DNA of 64,000 nucleotides from GCA-002793235 sp965267355 (GTDB taxonomy: Bacteria > Bacteroidota > Bacteroidia > Flavobacteriales_E > Vicingaceae). The stretch spans positions 1,984,001 through 2,048,000 of the forward strand of contig OZ253956.1 in NCBI GenBank assembly GCA_965267355.1, in the 5' to 3' direction. Shown here one piece after another: positions 53,813 to 62,741 of the stretch (position 1 is the first letter of the stretch; every line of letters starts with the position of its first letter). The position numbers and the translations under genes are program-made. Under the pieces are notes generated by a model. That model did no database searches. It had not been told where the DNA came from and was given only the letters and a program-made list of their open reading frames with translations.

Positions 53813-56800
53813 AAACTTTGTAACATATAATTCTTCAGCAGGATCAGGTAAAACTTTTACTCTGGTTAAAGAGTATTTAAAAATAGCTTTAGAAACGGAT
53901 AACCCAAATACTTACCGACAAATATTAGCTATAACTTTTACGAATAAGGCTGCTGCTGAAATGAAAGATAGAGTATTGAGTGCGTTGATAGCTCTATCTT
54001 CTGATAAAGAACTGGAAGGGACTCCAAAGTTTTTATTAGAAGAATTATTGAAGCCAAAAGTAGATGGTGGATTAGGAGAGAATAAAGAAACGATAGCAAA
54101 ACGTAGTGAAAACGTTTTAAAGTCTATCCTGCACAATTACAACGATTTTGGAATAAGTACGATAGATAAGTTCACTCATAAGATTATCAGAACTTTTGCT
54201 CATGATTTACAGTTACCACTCAACTTTAATATTGAGTTGGATGAAGAAGATGTGTTAAAGGCTTCCATTGACATGCTGATTACTGAGGTAGGGAACAATG
54301 AGAAGTTGACTAAGTTGTTAATCGATTATGCCATTCAAAAATCTGATGATGAGAAAAGCTGGAGTGTTGAGCGAGATTTGTTAGACTTTTCCAAAAAAAT
54401 GTTGAGAGAAGATGGTGAGTTGTATTTGGAAAAGGTAAGAGGATTAACTATTGCTGATTTCGATAAGATAAAAGAGCAGTTGTATCAACAAGTTAAAAGT
54501 TTTGAAAATAAATTAAAGCTGATGGTTCAGGAGGCTTTTGATTTTATTGATAGTAAAGGGATTAGTTATGATAGTTTTTCAAGAAGTTTCTATCCAAACT
54601 ACTGGAAGAAGATACTTGAAAAGGGTGATTACAAGCCAACTGATACAGCATTAAAGATAATCAATGGTGAATCAAATTGGTATGCTGCAAAAGTGGATGC
54701 TGCTCAAAAGCAATTGATTGATGAAAATGTAGATGAGTTTATAAGGCTCTTTAATGAATCTAGAGAATATATAGATGAATTTGAAGGAGGTTACATCATC
54801 AATAAAAAGCTAATCGTTAACCTTTACAATATTGCTGTGCTTAACGAGATAGAAAAGACATTGTTTGATTTTAAGCTCGAAAACAACATTCTAAATATTT
54901 CTGATTTTAATAAACGTATAGCATCAATAGTTGCATCCGAACCTGTTCCTTTTATTTATGAAAGGTTAGGCGAAAGATATCAACATTACCTGATTGATGA
55001 GTTCCAAGATACTTCAATTGTACAATGGCATAACCTACTTCCACTAGTAGATAATTCATTAGCAAATGGAAAATTCAACATGGTGGTAGGAGATGCAAAA
55101 CAAGCGATTTATCGTTGGCGTGGAGGAGAGGTTGAGCAGCTATTAAATTTTCCAAAACTATACCGTCATAATAACAATCCAATTCTGTTAGAAAGGGAGC
55201 AAAGTATTGAGAGGAATTTTGAGAAAGAAGAGCTGCAAAACAACTTCCGTTCAAAAGCTGAAATTGTAGATTTTAACAATCAGTTTTTTCAATCTGTTGC
55301 CAATAATTTATCTGATGACTATAAAACACTTTATAGTGAATTAAAGCAAGGGTTTGATGCAAAAAACACTGGCGGAGGTGTTAACATTTCAATTGGACAA
55401 GAATCTGATAACCAAATTTATAATGAATTTAACTTAAATAAAATATTTAAGTTGATTAAAAAATGCAAATATGATGGTTACGAATGGAAAGATATTGCCA
55501 TTTTAACAAGAGGAAATGAAGAAGGAAAGCAAATTGCTGCCTTTTTATTAGAACATAATATTCAGGTAATTTCTTCCGAAAGTTTGCTGCTAAATCACTC
55601 AGCTGAAGTACAATTTATTTTATCGGTTTTACAGTTTTTGTCCAACCCATCTGACAAGAATTTTGAAGTGCAGGTTTTGAATTATTTAACTCAATATGTT
55701 TATCCAAATAACTTATTTGAAATTTACCAACATCATCCTAAAAATACCTTGGTTAATTTCTTAAAAGAAAAAGAAATTAAAATCAATTATCAGCAAATAT
55801 CTAATTACGATTTGTATGAGTTGGTAGAGTACCTGATGGTAACTTTTGGATTAGATAAGGAGATAGATATTTATTTACAGTTCTTTTTAGATAAAGTACA
55901 CGAATACACTACTAAAAATGATCATTCTATTTTGAACTTTTTGGAGTGGTGGGGTAATAAATCTAAGAAGTTTTCTATTGTTATTCCAGAAGGAGCAGAG
56001 GCAGTGCAAGTAATGACCATCCATAAATCGAAAGGGTTAGAATTTCCTGTGGTGATATATCCTTTTGCTGATAGTAATGTTAAAAGAAGTGAGGACTTCT
56101 TTTGGACTGATGAGACTAACATAAAGCCATTAAATGCAGCAATAGTTCCTATAGCTGAAGATTTAACCCAAACTAAGTTTGCTGAGGTGTACGAGAAAGA
56201 AATGGAGAAATCTCGTTTGGATTTGATTAACTTGTTGTATGTAGCTTTTACTCGCCCAAAAGATAGGTTGTATGTAATAGCCAGAAAAGGGGATAAACCA
56301 TCCAAACATGGTTCGGTAGGAGATTACTTGTATGATTTCTGTAGTACTCAACCTGATTTTGATGCAGAACAACTGATTTACACCTATGGTGAGTTTACTC
56401 GAAATACTAATAAAAGTGATGAGGTTGAAGAAAGTAATAAGTTTGAGAACATAGAGTATAATAATTGGAGAGAGAAGATTAAGATTAGCTATCAAGCCCC
56501 AAAAGTTTGGGAGGTAGAAAACCCCGAAACAATAGGAGAATACGGAATATTAATCCATAATATCTTATCTCAAATAGAAACGCCTGAGCAGGTAGATGAA
56601 GTGTTAGCTTCATTCGTGTTAAAAGGGATGATTACAGAAGATGAGCAATCAGAACTAAAAACAGCAATCAACAAGCTATTTGCTGAACCTGCTATTAAAG
56701 ATTTGTTTGAAGGCTATGATGAACTGAAAAACGAGCGTTCTATATTAACCAGTAGTGGAGAAATGTACCAGCCTGATAGGGTAGTGGTTAAGAATGGAAT

Positions 56801-56951
56801 TACTCATATAGTAGATTATAAAACTGGAGAGCGAGAAGCCAAGCATCAACAACAAATCAATAACTACCGAAACCTGTTATCTGATATGGGTTATAATAAC
56901 ATTAAAGCTCAATTGCTATATGTAAAAGAGGGTGTGTTGGAAGAGGTTTAG
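53805..56951 (+). CDS. UvrD/RecB-type helicase-nuclease (AddA-like)
   Basis: The 1,048-aa protein has SF1A helicase motifs: Walker A SAGSGKT (11-17), ITFTNKAAAEMKDRVL, DEFQDTS (Walker B), VVGDAKQAIYRWRGG, NNFRS, VMTIHKSKGLEFPVVIYPF and LLYVAFTRPKDRLYV. At the C-terminus a RecB-family nuclease is visible: GILIHNIL (Gxx-H), RVVVKNGITHIVDYKTG with the metal-binding Asp and DYKTG Lys. This is the AddA/RecB architecture for double-strand break processing. The usual partner (AddB, PD-(D/E)xK nuclease) is not next to it. GTG start at 53805 overlaps miaA. Function in recombination repair is likely. Confidence 0.92.
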   Translation: MSKNFVTYNSSAGSGKTFTLVKEYLKIALETDNPNTYRQILAITFTNKAAAEMKDRVLSALIALSSDKELEGTPKFLLEELLKPKVDGGLGENKETIAKRSENVLKSILHNYNDFGISTIDKFTHKIIRTFAHDLQLPLNFNIELDEEDVLKASIDMLITEVGNNEKLTKLLIDYAIQKSDDEKSWSVERDLLDFSKKMLREDGELYLEKVRGLTIADFDKIKEQLYQQVKSFENKLKLMVQEAFDFIDSKGISYDSFSRSFYPNYWKKILEKGDYKPTDTALKIINGESNWYAAKVDAAQKQLIDENVDEFIRLFNESREYIDEFEGGYIINKKLIVNLYNIAVLNEIEKTLFDFKLENNILNISDFNKRIASIVASEPVPFIYERLGERYQHYLIDEFQDTSIVQWHNLLPLVDNSLANGKFNMVVGDAKQAIYRWRGGEVEQLLNFPKLYRHNNNPILLEREQSIERNFEKEELQNNFRSKAEIVDFNNQFFQSVANNLSDDYKTLYSELKQGFDAKNTGGGVNISIGQESDNQIYNEFNLNKIFKLIKKCKYDGYEWKDIAILTRGNEEGKQIAAFLLEHNIQVISSESLLLNHSAEVQFILSVLQFLSNPSDKNFEVQVLNYLTQYVYPNNLFEIYQHHPKNTLVNFLKEKEIKINYQQISNYDLYELVEYLMVTFGLDKEIDIYLQFFLDKVHEYTTKNDHSILNFLEWWGNKSKKFSIVIPEGAEAVQVMTIHKSKGLEFPVVIYPFADSNVKRSEDFFWTDETNIKPLNAAIVPIAEDLTQTKFAEVYEKEMEKSRLDLINLLYVAFTRPKDRLYVIARKGDKPSKHGSVGDYLYDFCSTQPDFDAEQLIYTYGEFTRNTNKSDEVEESNKFENIEYNNWREKIKISYQAPKVWEVENPETIGEYGILIHNILSQIETPEQVDEVLASFVLKGMITEDEQSELKTAINKLFAEPAIKDLFEGYDELKNERSILTSSGEMYQPDRVVVKNGITHIVDYKTGEREAKHQQQINNYRNLLSDMGYNNIKAQLLYVKEGVLEEV

Positions 56952-56952
56952 G

Positions 56953-57453
56953 TTATTGACACCTTTGTTCCATTGTCCAAGTATCTAAAAATACTTTTTT
57001 AAGGGTAATATCTCCCATTTTTTTCTCAAACCTACTTATTTTACCTGGTACCAATAAGTAGTGCCCTTGCATGTTTTGGTAATAGCGTAGCATTAATTGC
57101 TTGCAACTTATAGAAGTTCCTCTTGCGGTGTAAACCTTAACTATGGCCATCCGTTTTCCAATAGAAATAACTTTGTAAGAATCGAAAAATAGCCGCTTTT
57201 CAGTGAGTTTTTTCTCTCCCAGCATATCTATTTCATCCTGATGTAAAAAGCCAATGGTGTGTTTGCCAGCTTTTAGGTGTTCCATAAACTGTTTTACCAA
57301 AATAGCAGGACTAAAAGCTTTGGGTTTGTATATCTGGCTGCTAACAAACTTGTGTTTAGAGGGAACAACAGTATCGGTAGGGTTAGCAATAACAGCAGCA
57401 TTAGTTTTGGCTAAACTTAAACCTATTACTAATGCTACTATTAAATGTTTCAT
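56953..57453 (-). CDS. Hypothetical exported protein
   Basis: The 166-aa product has a signal peptide (about residues 1-19, ending TNAA) and no recognisable domain. It contains KPKAFSPAILVKQFMEHLKA and a beta-strand-rich middle with KRMAIVKVYTARGTSISCK, and ends with a Cys. It lies 1 nt from the stop of the convergent helicase gene. Function unknown. Confidence 0.65.
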   Translation of the reverse strand: MKHLIVALVIGLSLAKTNAAVIANPTDTVVPSKHKFVSSQIYKPKAFSPAILVKQFMEHLKAGKHTIGFLHQDEIDMLGEKKLTEKRLFFDSYKVISIGKRMAIVKVYTARGTSISCKQLMLRYYQNMQGHYLLVPGKISRFEKKMGDITLKKVFLDTWTMEQRCQ

Positions 57454-57483
57454 GTGTGTGTCATAACAATTTTTACACCATTT

Positions 57484-57858
57484 TTAGAATGGTAAATCAT
57501 CGTCTTCTGCTGGAGCTTCATCAATGGTTGGCATCGGAGCTTCGTTAGATGGTGTTCCACCAGCTTGAGGTACAGCTTGTCCTGCTGCAGTAATTTTCCA
57601 AGCATCAATGTTGTGGTACCACTTACCATTAAACTCTCTAGAAGATATGTTAAAAGCTACTTCAACTTCTTGTCCTTGACCAAAATCGCGTAGCATGTTT
57701 ATTTTGTCATCACCAAACAAGCTAAAGCATACTAACGGATTAAACTGTGCTCCTGTATCTAATACAAAACCTTGTTTTTTCCATTCTTTACCTGCTTTAC
57801 TTGTTCCACTTTCAATAGATAAAATATTTACTATTTTTCCTGTTACTGTTAAACTCAT
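57484..57858 (-). CDS. DUF3127 protein with SSB-like acidic tail
   Basis: The 124-aa product is a small OB-fold-like beta protein of the DUF3127 family: TGKIVNILSIESGTSKAGKEW at the N-terminus, QFNPLVCFSLFGDD, FNGKWYHNIDAWKI. A Pro/Gly/Ala-rich disordered linker leads to the tip EDDDLPF, which is nearly the same as the DDDIPF tail of single-stranded DNA-binding protein that recruits RecO, PriA, exonuclease I and other repair factors. It may bind nucleic acid and share that interaction hub. It is monocistronic with its own -7 box. Confidence 0.85.
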   Translation of the reverse strand: MSLTVTGKIVNILSIESGTSKAGKEWKKQGFVLDTGAQFNPLVCFSLFGDDKINMLRDFGQGQEVEVAFNISSREFNGKWYHNIDAWKITAAGQAVPQAGGTPSNEAPMPTIDEAPAEDDDLPF

Positions 57859-57880
57859 TTTTATAATTTTTAATGTATAA

Positions 57881-57888
57881 CAAAGCTA
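57881..57888 (-). promoter_or_regulatory. -7 box of the DUF3127 gene
   Basis: Minus strand TAGCTTTG, 22 nt upstream of the ATG. The remaining gap up to 57998 shows no gene. Confidence 0.45.
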
Positions 57889-57998
57889 ATTATATCAATA
57901 GGTTTAACCATTTATTAATGCTGAAACTTATAAACAATTCACCTAGTTTTATAAAGACTTTAATTGTTTAAGTAACTAATATTCAATATTATTGTTAA

Positions 57999-58889
57999 AT
58001 GCACTGTAAAAACTGCAATACCAAGTTTAAGGGTTCAGAAAAGTTTTGTCCGAACTGCGGACAAAAAAATATTGAGAAACTCAATATGAAATATATTTTT
58101 AGTGAGTTTTTGGATAACTTCTTAAATTGGGACTCGAAGTTCTTTACTACACTTAGGTATTTAGTGCTTAAACCTGGGTTTTTAAGTAAAGAATACATTG
58201 AGGGCAAAAGGGTGAGTTATGTTGCTCCAATAAGGCTATATATCTTACTTAGTGTATTGTTCTTTTTTACAATTACTATAGTTGGAAGTTTTAATAAGGA
58301 TGAACAAGATGAAATACAAGCGGGTTTTACATATAATGATAAAACAATAACAGTAGAGTATGATGAATACATAGATTTAGTTAATACCAATGGGATTGAT
58401 TCTTATGTGCAGGACACATTAGGTTTTACCTCTTTATTTGATAGGTATATGGCTAAGAAAATTATTGTTGCTCAAAATAGTGGGGAAAGTTTTGGAGATA
58501 CAGTGATAGATCAACTGTCCCTTTTCTTATTGTTGTTTATTCCTTTAATATCGCTCATTTATAAATGGACTTTTACTAAAAACAAATACAGTTATATTAG
58601 TCATGTAGTTTTTAACATACATTTCAATTCATTTGTAATGTTAATGCTTATAATAAATGCACTTGTATCTTTAATAGAGCCAAACTTTATGACTGTTTTT
58701 AGATTACTTTTTTTGGCGTGTATGCTACTTTTTATTTTTGTCTATTTGTTTCTTTCAATCAAGAGGTTCTATCAAAGGAGATGGTGGGTAGTAGCTTATA
58801 AAATGGTGTTTTTATTTGTGGGGTATTATGGTCTTGCAATAATTTTTACTACAGTGCTAATTTTTGTTTCTCTGGTTCTTACAGATTAA
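57999..58889 (+). CDS. DUF3667 domain membrane protein with zinc-ribbon N-terminus
   Basis: The 296-aa product starts with a four-Cys zinc ribbon CKNCNTKFKGSEKFCPNCGQ (residues 3-22), then a DUF3667 segment (about 30-90, with LVLKPGFLSKEYIEGKRVSY) and four to five membrane helices. DUF3667 proteins are common in Bacteroidota and Gammaproteobacteria and uncharacterised. Its stop shares TTAA with the stop of the convergent SLC13 gene. Confidence 0.86.
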   Translation: MHCKNCNTKFKGSEKFCPNCGQKNIEKLNMKYIFSEFLDNFLNWDSKFFTTLRYLVLKPGFLSKEYIEGKRVSYVAPIRLYILLSVLFFFTITIVGSFNKDEQDEIQAGFTYNDKTITVEYDEYIDLVNTNGIDSYVQDTLGFTSLFDRYMAKKIIVAQNSGESFGDTVIDQLSLFLLLFIPLISLIYKWTFTKNKYSYISHVVFNIHFNSFVMLMLIINALVSLIEPNFMTVFRLLFLACMLLFIFVYLFLSIKRFYQRRWWVVAYKMVFLFVGYYGLAIIFTTVLIFVSLVLTD

Positions 58890-60376
58890 ATCCCAAAAAC
58901 AAATTCAGCTAACAAAAAGAAAATAGTTGTAACGATAATTATTCCCAGAAAATTAAAGAGAATACCAGCCCGTATCATTTGTTTGATTTTTACATAACCT
59001 GAACCAAAAACAATAGCTTGGGTTGGGGAGGCAATTGGCATCATAAAAGCGCAACTAGCTGATAACGTTGCAGGAATCATTAAATACCTAGGATCTATAC
59101 CTAAAACAGCACTGGCTTTTGCTAAAATGGGTAAAAGGAGGTTGGTAGTAGCTGTATTAGATGTAATTTCTGTTAAAAAGGTTAGTACTAGGCAAATAAT
59201 TGCAACAATAATAATTGGTGAATCGAAATCTAAATGAGCGAATAAATTGCCTACTAATTCAGATAACCCACTACTGTTGAAGCCGCCTGCAATAGCAAAG
59301 CCCCCACCAAAAAGCAATAAAATACCCCAAGGTAATGTTTTTGCTTTTTTCCAGGTTAATAAAGTTTGTTTTGGGTTATCTTTTGATGGAATGATAAACA
59401 ACAGTAAAGCAGTTCCAATAGCAATAGATGCATCACTTACCTGCTCTAACCCAAAAATGCTTCTCCATCCGTGTATGGTAATGGTTTCACTTAAATTAAT
59501 GTCAGAGCCTGTTACCCATAAAATTGCTGCCACTAAAAAGATACCTCCGGAAGCATATTCATCTCTTCTTACTCTACCTAAGCCTTTTATCAAATTTTTA
59601 ATTAGATACTTACTTTTAAAAAGCTTTGTTTTTGGCATTCTGAATATCACTTTGGTCATGAGTAGCCAACCTGTAAAGATGAAAATAATCGATATTGGCA
59701 GTCCCATCATCATCCATTTAGTAAAACCAATTTTTTCTAAATCAGGAAATAGCTCATGGTACATTTCTAGAAAAACCATGTTGGGAGGAGTGCCGATTAG
59801 AGTTGCCATACCACCAATATCAGCAGCGTAAGCAATACCCAACATTACAGCTACTGCAAACTTTGAAACAAACTTTTTTGAAATGTCAGATTCTTTTATT
59901 TCTTCAATGATGGAAAGTCCTATGGGCATCATTAACATTACCGATGCAGTATTGGAAATCCACATGCTAAGAAAAGCTGTGGCTACCATAAAACCTAAAA
60001 TTAAACGGGTTGGTTTGCTGCCAATTAAGTTTACTATATGTAAAGCAATACGTTTATGCAGATTAGAGTTTTGGATACCCTGTGCAAGCATTAGTCCACC
60101 TAAAAACAAAAAAATGATTTCCTTACCATAAAAAAGAGCAGTTGATTTAGCATCTAATATTCCGAATAAAGGGAAAAGTACAATTGGAAGTAGGGAGGTG
60201 ATGGCTATAGGAACTACTTCAAATATCCAATAAACAGCCATTAAAACTACAATAGCTGCCATTTTTGGCGCATCAGGATATTCTTTTGCGGGGGTAAGTT
60301 TATAAAAAACTAAGGCTAAAACCAGACCTAATAGTCCGAAAATAAACTTGTTTTTAGCTTGTAATTTTTTAATCAT
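58886..60376 (-). CDS. SLC13/DASS family sodium-coupled anion symporter
   Basis: The 496-aa membrane protein has 11-12 helices with the two inverted Ser-Asn-Thr motifs of the DASS family, MWISNTASVMLMMPIG (about residue 135) and TEITSNTATTNLLLPI (about 410), which bind sodium and the carboxylate or sulfate substrate. IGTPPNMVF and IASPTQAIVFGSGYV are further family signatures. Di- or tricarboxylates such as succinate are likely substrates; sulfate is an alternative. It is 16 nt downstream of an MFS gene on the same strand. Confidence 0.93.
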   Translation of the reverse strand: MIKKLQAKNKFIFGLLGLVLALVFYKLTPAKEYPDAPKMAAIVVLMAVYWIFEVVPIAITSLLPIVLFPLFGILDAKSTALFYGKEIIFLFLGGLMLAQGIQNSNLHKRIALHIVNLIGSKPTRLILGFMVATAFLSMWISNTASVMLMMPIGLSIIEEIKESDISKKFVSKFAVAVMLGIAYAADIGGMATLIGTPPNMVFLEMYHELFPDLEKIGFTKWMMMGLPISIIFIFTGWLLMTKVIFRMPKTKLFKSKYLIKNLIKGLGRVRRDEYASGGIFLVAAILWVTGSDINLSETITIHGWRSIFGLEQVSDASIAIGTALLLFIIPSKDNPKQTLLTWKKAKTLPWGILLLFGGGFAIAGGFNSSGLSELVGNLFAHLDFDSPIIIVAIICLVLTFLTEITSNTATTNLLLPILAKASAVLGIDPRYLMIPATLSASCAFMMPIASPTQAIVFGSGYVKIKQMIRAGILFNFLGIIIVTTIFFLLAEFVFGI

Positions 60377-60392
60377 CAGCTAAAGATATTAA

Positions 60393-61667
60393 TTATTCTC
60401 TTGGTTTTAAATTAACTAGTTTTTTGTAGTGTGTCAACAACGGAGTTAAAGAAATAAGAATAAAGAATCCACAAATAAAGTAAGCCCAAATAATGTTGTC
60501 GTTTTTTGCGAAAAAGGTAAGCGAAAATAATGCTATAAAAGTAAGTCGGGTGAGCACATTTAAAGTTTGGAAAACGCTGCCAGTTCTCCCGATAATATGG
60601 TTAGGAATGTGATTAAATAAATAGGTAATTCTTAACACTCTTGTTCCGGCATTAGTTAATCCTAAAACAAAACAAACCACAATTAAAATGATTGATTGTT
60701 GAGTAAAAGCAGTAAGCTCAAAAACAAAAATGCTTAACAGCATCATTATAATAACAGCTTTAATGGTATTGGTGTTTCTAAATACCCAACGTATGCCAAT
60801 TCCTGATAGTAGTGCTCCTATAGCATAAAACATTTCTGCACCAGCATAAACTGCCGAAGATGTACCTAAATGTTTATTAACATAAATGGGCATTAATTGA
60901 TGAATGTGAATGAGTAATACAGCAAATATGGAGTATGAACAGATGCCAAAGTAAAATAAGAGCTTTTCATTTTTTAAAAAAACAGCACCTTGTTTTAATC
61001 GTTCAAATAATGAACCTTGGTCAACAATTTTATCTTTTATAGCGGTGTATTTAATTAAAGCAATGAGTAAGAATGCTAAAAAGTATGTGCATGCATCCAT
61101 TAAAAATATTTCGTGTAAGCTCCAGGGTTCTATTCGGATGGACCAGTTACTTAACCCAAGATTGTCTAAAAATTCCTGGTTTACACCAGTTATTAAAATG
61201 GCAGCAAAAGCACCAGATAATACGCTTACTGCTTGCCCTTGCACTTCAATCATAGAATTAATTTTGCCATAATTACTTCGTTCTGTAATCTCTTGACCAA
61301 AAGCATAAAGCGTAGGATAATGAATGTTGTAAATAAAAATAGTAGTACAAAAAACCAAACCAATTAAAGCAGTTGGCACTTCTCCTAAATAAAAACCAGT
61401 TGCAGCAATAGAACCTATAATTATTCCACCACAAAGGTTGACCAACATAAATATTCTTTTACGAGAATATTTATCTACTAATGTACCCACATATAACCCC
61501 CAAAATAGTGTTACACAAGTAGCAATTCCATATATCAATCCAAAAGTGGAGCTTTGGTTTAAGATATCTGAAAAATACCAAGGAATAGCTAGCATGCTTA
61601 TACCCTGAGCAAATCCAGAAACAGCATTGGCTGCAATCAAAAAATATAAGGCAGATTTGTTTTGCAA
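60393..61667 (-). CDS. Major facilitator superfamily transporter
   Basis: The 424-aa product has twelve predicted helices and an MFS-type loop GTLVDKYSRKRIFMLVN between helices 2 and 3 (GxxxDrxgrrr motif). It resembles MFS_3-type exporters (enterobactin/macrolide efflux family) with a second-half PNHIIGRTGSVFQTLN. The start codon is TTG (61665-61667) because the next in-frame ATG would remove the first helix. The substrate is unknown. It is probably co-transcribed with the SLC13 gene, and is divergent from recX. Confidence 0.88.
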   Translation of the reverse strand: MQNKSALYFLIAANAVSGFAQGISMLAIPWYFSDILNQSSTFGLIYGIATCVTLFWGLYVGTLVDKYSRKRIFMLVNLCGGIIIGSIAATGFYLGEVPTALIGLVFCTTIFIYNIHYPTLYAFGQEITERSNYGKINSMIEVQGQAVSVLSGAFAAILITGVNQEFLDNLGLSNWSIRIEPWSLHEIFLMDACTYFLAFLLIALIKYTAIKDKIVDQGSLFERLKQGAVFLKNEKLLFYFGICSYSIFAVLLIHIHQLMPIYVNKHLGTSSAVYAGAEMFYAIGALLSGIGIRWVFRNTNTIKAVIIMMLLSIFVFELTAFTQQSIILIVVCFVLGLTNAGTRVLRITYLFNHIPNHIIGRTGSVFQTLNVLTRLTFIALFSLTFFAKNDNIIWAYFICGFFILISLTPLLTHYKKLVNLKPRE

Positions 61668-61672
61668 TTGGT

Positions 61673-61680
61673 TAATTTTG
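61673..61680 (+). promoter_or_regulatory. -7 box of recX
   Basis: TAATTTTG lies in the recX/MFS divergent gap, 22 nt before the GTG at 61703. It leaves too little room for a TTG start at 61682. Confidence 0.4.
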
Positions 61681-61702
61681 GTTGGCTAAATTACCCATTT
61701 GC

Positions 61703-62176
61703 GTGAAGAAGTTTTATAAAAATATGGGCTATGACAAGGCATTGGAAAAAGCTATGCGTTATTGTTCTTATCAAGAAAGATGTATACAAGATTTGGAGAA
61801 GCGGTTTGAAGCTTGGAATGTGAAAAAATCGGATTGGGATAAGATTATAGATTACTTGATGAAAGAAGATTTTTTAAATGAAGAACGCTATATAGAGGCT
61901 TATGTAAGAGGAAAGTTTTTAATCAAAAAATGGGGGAGAAATAAGATTAAAATGGGCTTGGCGCAAAAAAGACTTTCAGGGAGTTTGGTTGAAAAAATCA
62001 TGAATCAAGAAATAGAGGAGGAGCAATATTTACAAACTATTTCAGACTTAGTTCAACGAAAAAAAGAATTGATTGATGAAGAAGATGATTTTAAGTTGAG
62101 AGATAAACTCTATCGGTTTATGCTAAGTAGAGGTTTTGAATCAGATTTGGTGGTAAAAGTGCTTAATCTATTTTAA
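61703..62176 (+). CDS. recX: Regulatory protein RecX
   Basis: The small helical-repeat protein modulates RecA filaments. It contains the three-helix repeats of the family: ALEKAMRYCSYQERCIQDLE, KKWGRNKIKMGLAQKRLSG, and DDFKLRDKLYRFMLSRGF. A start at TTG 61682 is possible, but the -7 box at 61673-61680 would place transcription after it, so I prefer GTG 61703 (157 aa); ATG 61724 is a third option. It overlaps the 3' end of the convergent hypothetical gene by 14 nt. recA itself is not in the window. Confidence 0.86.
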   Translation: MKKFYKNMGYDKALEKAMRYCSYQERCIQDLEKRFEAWNVKKSDWDKIIDYLMKEDFLNEERYIEAYVRGKFLIKKWGRNKIKMGLAQKRLSGSLVEKIMNQEIEEEQYLQTISDLVQRKKELIDEEDDFKLRDKLYRFMLSRGFESDLVVKVLNLF

Positions 62177-62741
62177 CAAACTCACGATTTTTAATCACTT
62201 TAAGGCCAAAAAGTCCATCAGCCAAAGTAATTCGGTAAAATATTTTGTCAGAAAAACCAATAAACTCTACATCATCAATAGTGATGATTTTCGGTTCATC
62301 AGCATGAGCATTATTTTCTAAAATAATGAGATGCTCTAGTGAGTTTCCAGAACCTTGAGTATAAACCAGTTCTATTTTGTGATCTACTGTTGTTTCGTTA
62401 GAGGTAATGGTATAGTTTAAAACTAAAAATAGTGCAGTAAGAAATGGAGCTAACCCCAAAATGTTAAAGATAATTACCTCGTATTTTATAAAATCAAACC
62501 ATTTGCGATAAAATTTTAATGGAATTAAAAACCCAGTAACAGCAGCAGCTCCAATAATTTTAGATAGATCGTAAAAATCGATAAGTATTAAGTGGTAAAT
62601 ACCCAAAATAGTTCCACAACCCAAAAAGAAAGTAATAATGGCAATAGCCATGGTAAAATGACTTCTATCTTCTTTTGTTTGGTACTTTTCATCCAACGTT
62701 TGGGATGAGTTTTTATCTTTTTTTATGAGGTTATTGCTCAA
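62163..62741 (-). CDS. Hypothetical membrane protein
   Basis: The 192-aa product has three hydrophobic helices (about residues 30-55, 65-85 and 95-110), a charged N-terminus and a soluble C-terminal half of beta strands (TTVDHKIELVYTQGSG, IDDVEFIGFSDKIFYRI). No family is recognised. Its start overlaps the stop of the MBL-fold gene by 4 nt, so the two form an operon. Confidence 0.7.
   Translation of the reverse strand: MSNNLIKKDKNSSQTLDEKYQTKEDRSHFTMAIAIITFFLGCGTILGIYHLILIDFYDLSKIIGAAAVTGFLIPLKFYRKWFDFIKYEVIIFNILGLAPFLTALFLVLNYTITSNETTVDHKIELVYTQGSGNSLEHLIILENNAHADEPKIITIDDVEFIGFSDKIFYRITLADGLFGLKVIKNREFVKID

Noticed and set aside
59247..59831. 194-codon open frame on the plus strand
   Set aside because: It is antisense to the SLC13 transporter gene, whose frame shows clear family motifs; composition is that of a shadow frame.
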